Assembly (NCBI GenBank): GCA_946482625.1
Contig: CAMLSH010000217.1
Location: forward strand, 1 to 6,764
DNA: 6,764 bases
Direction of reading: 5' to 3'
Source of the DNA: an uncultured Opitutaceae bacterium
Lineage (GTDB): Bacteria; Verrucomicrobiota; Verrucomicrobiae; Opitutales; Opitutaceae
The position numbers and the translations under genes were made by a program. How positions within the stretch are numbered: the stretch's first letter is position 1; every line of letters begins with the position of its first letter. Of this stretch, positions 6,496 through 6,764 are shown piece after piece. Under the pieces are notes generated by a model. That model was not told the DNA's origin. It did not search any database and was given only the letters and a program-made list of their open reading frames with translations.

Positions 6496-6530
6496 GACGG
6501 TTCGGCCACGCTGCGGACAGCGCGGCTACA
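6496..6530. repeat. Structured intergenic element, copy 2 (hairpin 6506-6525)
   Basis: GACGGTTCGG (6496-6505) is followed directly by CCACGCTG-CGGA-CAGCGCGG (6506-6525) and then CTACA (6526-6530). The 8-position stem pairs except for one A-C on the plus strand, which reads as a G-U wobble on the minus strand, where the loop is TCCG (a UNCG-type tetraloop in RNA). The plan is the same as at 4919-4955. It lies between [15 protein letters not shown] (the 176-residue protein and hisF), so it may also act as a transcription-end structure despite having no T-run. Confidence 0.58.
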
Positions 6531-6555
6531 CTGAGGGTTCTGGCTACACCGAGGG
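6524..6555 (+). repeat. Short imperfect direct repeat in the hisF 3' flank
   Basis: GGCTACACTGAGGG (6524-6537) and GGCTACACCGAGGG (6542-6555) match at 13 of 14 positions, 18 nt apart. The first copy overlaps the CTACA tail of the structured element, so the pair looks like a duplicated edge of that element. Together with the element it accounts for most of the 6456-6567 gap. Confidence 0.5.
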
Positions 6556-6567
6556 GCAGGACTGCAC

Positions 6568-6764
6568 TCAGCGGCGGACGGGGACGTGGCGGCTGGCGAG
6601 GTAGTCTTTTACTTGGGGGACCGTGAAGGTGCCGAAGTGGAAAAGGGTCGCCGCAAGGACAGCGCTGGCGCGGCCTTGGTCGAGGACGTCGGCGAAGTGC
6701 TCCATTTGTCCGGCGCCGCCGCTGGCGATCACGGGGACTTCGACGGCGTCGCTGATGGCGCGGG
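6568..6764 (-). CDS. hisF: Imidazole glycerol phosphate synthase subunit HisF, C-terminal fragment
   Basis: HisF is the cyclase half of imidazole glycerol phosphate synthase. With ammonia delivered by HisH it converts PRFAR to imidazole glycerol phosphate (histidine pathway) and AICAR (returned to purine synthesis). The visible 64 residues are the end of the (beta-alpha)8 barrel: [15 protein letters not shown] (the conserved phosphate-binding Gly loop), then [20 protein letters not shown] and the terminal helix and tail [13 protein letters not shown] before TGA. These match the canonical HisF ending (IASGGAG...ALAAS-x-FHF...VKEYL...G-V-x-VR). The catalytic aspartates lie in the part beyond the window edge; the full protein is normally about 250-260 residues. 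The frame was read directly from the minus strand. No other his gene is visible. Confidence 0.95.
   Translation of the reverse strand, partial: RAISDAVEVPVIASGGAGQMEHFADVLDQGRASAVLAATLFHFGTFTVPQVKDYLASRHVPVRR

Overview
The window is a high-GC, densely coded bacterial chromosome segment. The gene set (an exosortase fused to an EpsI domain, a Cys-containing TPR membrane protein, a PRX_like1-type redoxin, a PPP phosphatase and hisF) and the lack of Shine-Dalgarno motifs suggest a Verrucomicrobiota genome, perhaps Opitutaceae-like. This placement comes from gene style only and was not tested. Nothing looks recently transferred: there are no insertion sequences, integrases, CRISPR arrays, rRNA or tRNA genes.

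Layout. (1) 2-712 (+): the C-terminal end of an RND heavy-metal-type efflux pump that begins outside the window. (2) 4109-727 (-): an exosortase locus. A membrane-anchored TPR protein with an N-terminal cysteine cluster (4109-2520) overlaps an exosortase-EpsI fusion (2523-877) by 4 nt, and a probable 30-residue membrane miniprotein (819-727) follows. (3) 4256-4870 (+): a secreted peroxiredoxin-like protein, divergent from the exosortase locus and possibly leaderless. (4) 5864-5017 (-): a PPP-family phosphatase followed 11 nt later by a 58-residue two-helix membrane protein. (5) 5925-6455 (+): a conserved-looking cytosolic protein of unknown function. (6) 6764-6568 (-): the C-terminal quarter of HisF (histidine biosynthesis).

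How the parts relate. The exosortase sorts proteins carrying a short C-terminal tripartite signal (PEP-CTERM-like). The TPR protein is translationally coupled to it, and its repeat domain is predicted to lie on the same side of the membrane as the exosortase active site, so the two probably act together in envelope or exopolysaccharide biology. No sorting substrate is encoded here, so substrates must lie elsewhere. The other genes are unlinked housekeeping or envelope functions.

The most unusual non-coding signal is a pair of structured elements at 4919-4955 and 6496-6530, each between [15 protein letters not shown]. They share the plan GACGGnnCGG, 8-bp stem, 4-nt loop, 8-bp stem, CTACA. Their stem sequences differ but pairing is kept, which looks like a dispersed REP-like intergenic family.
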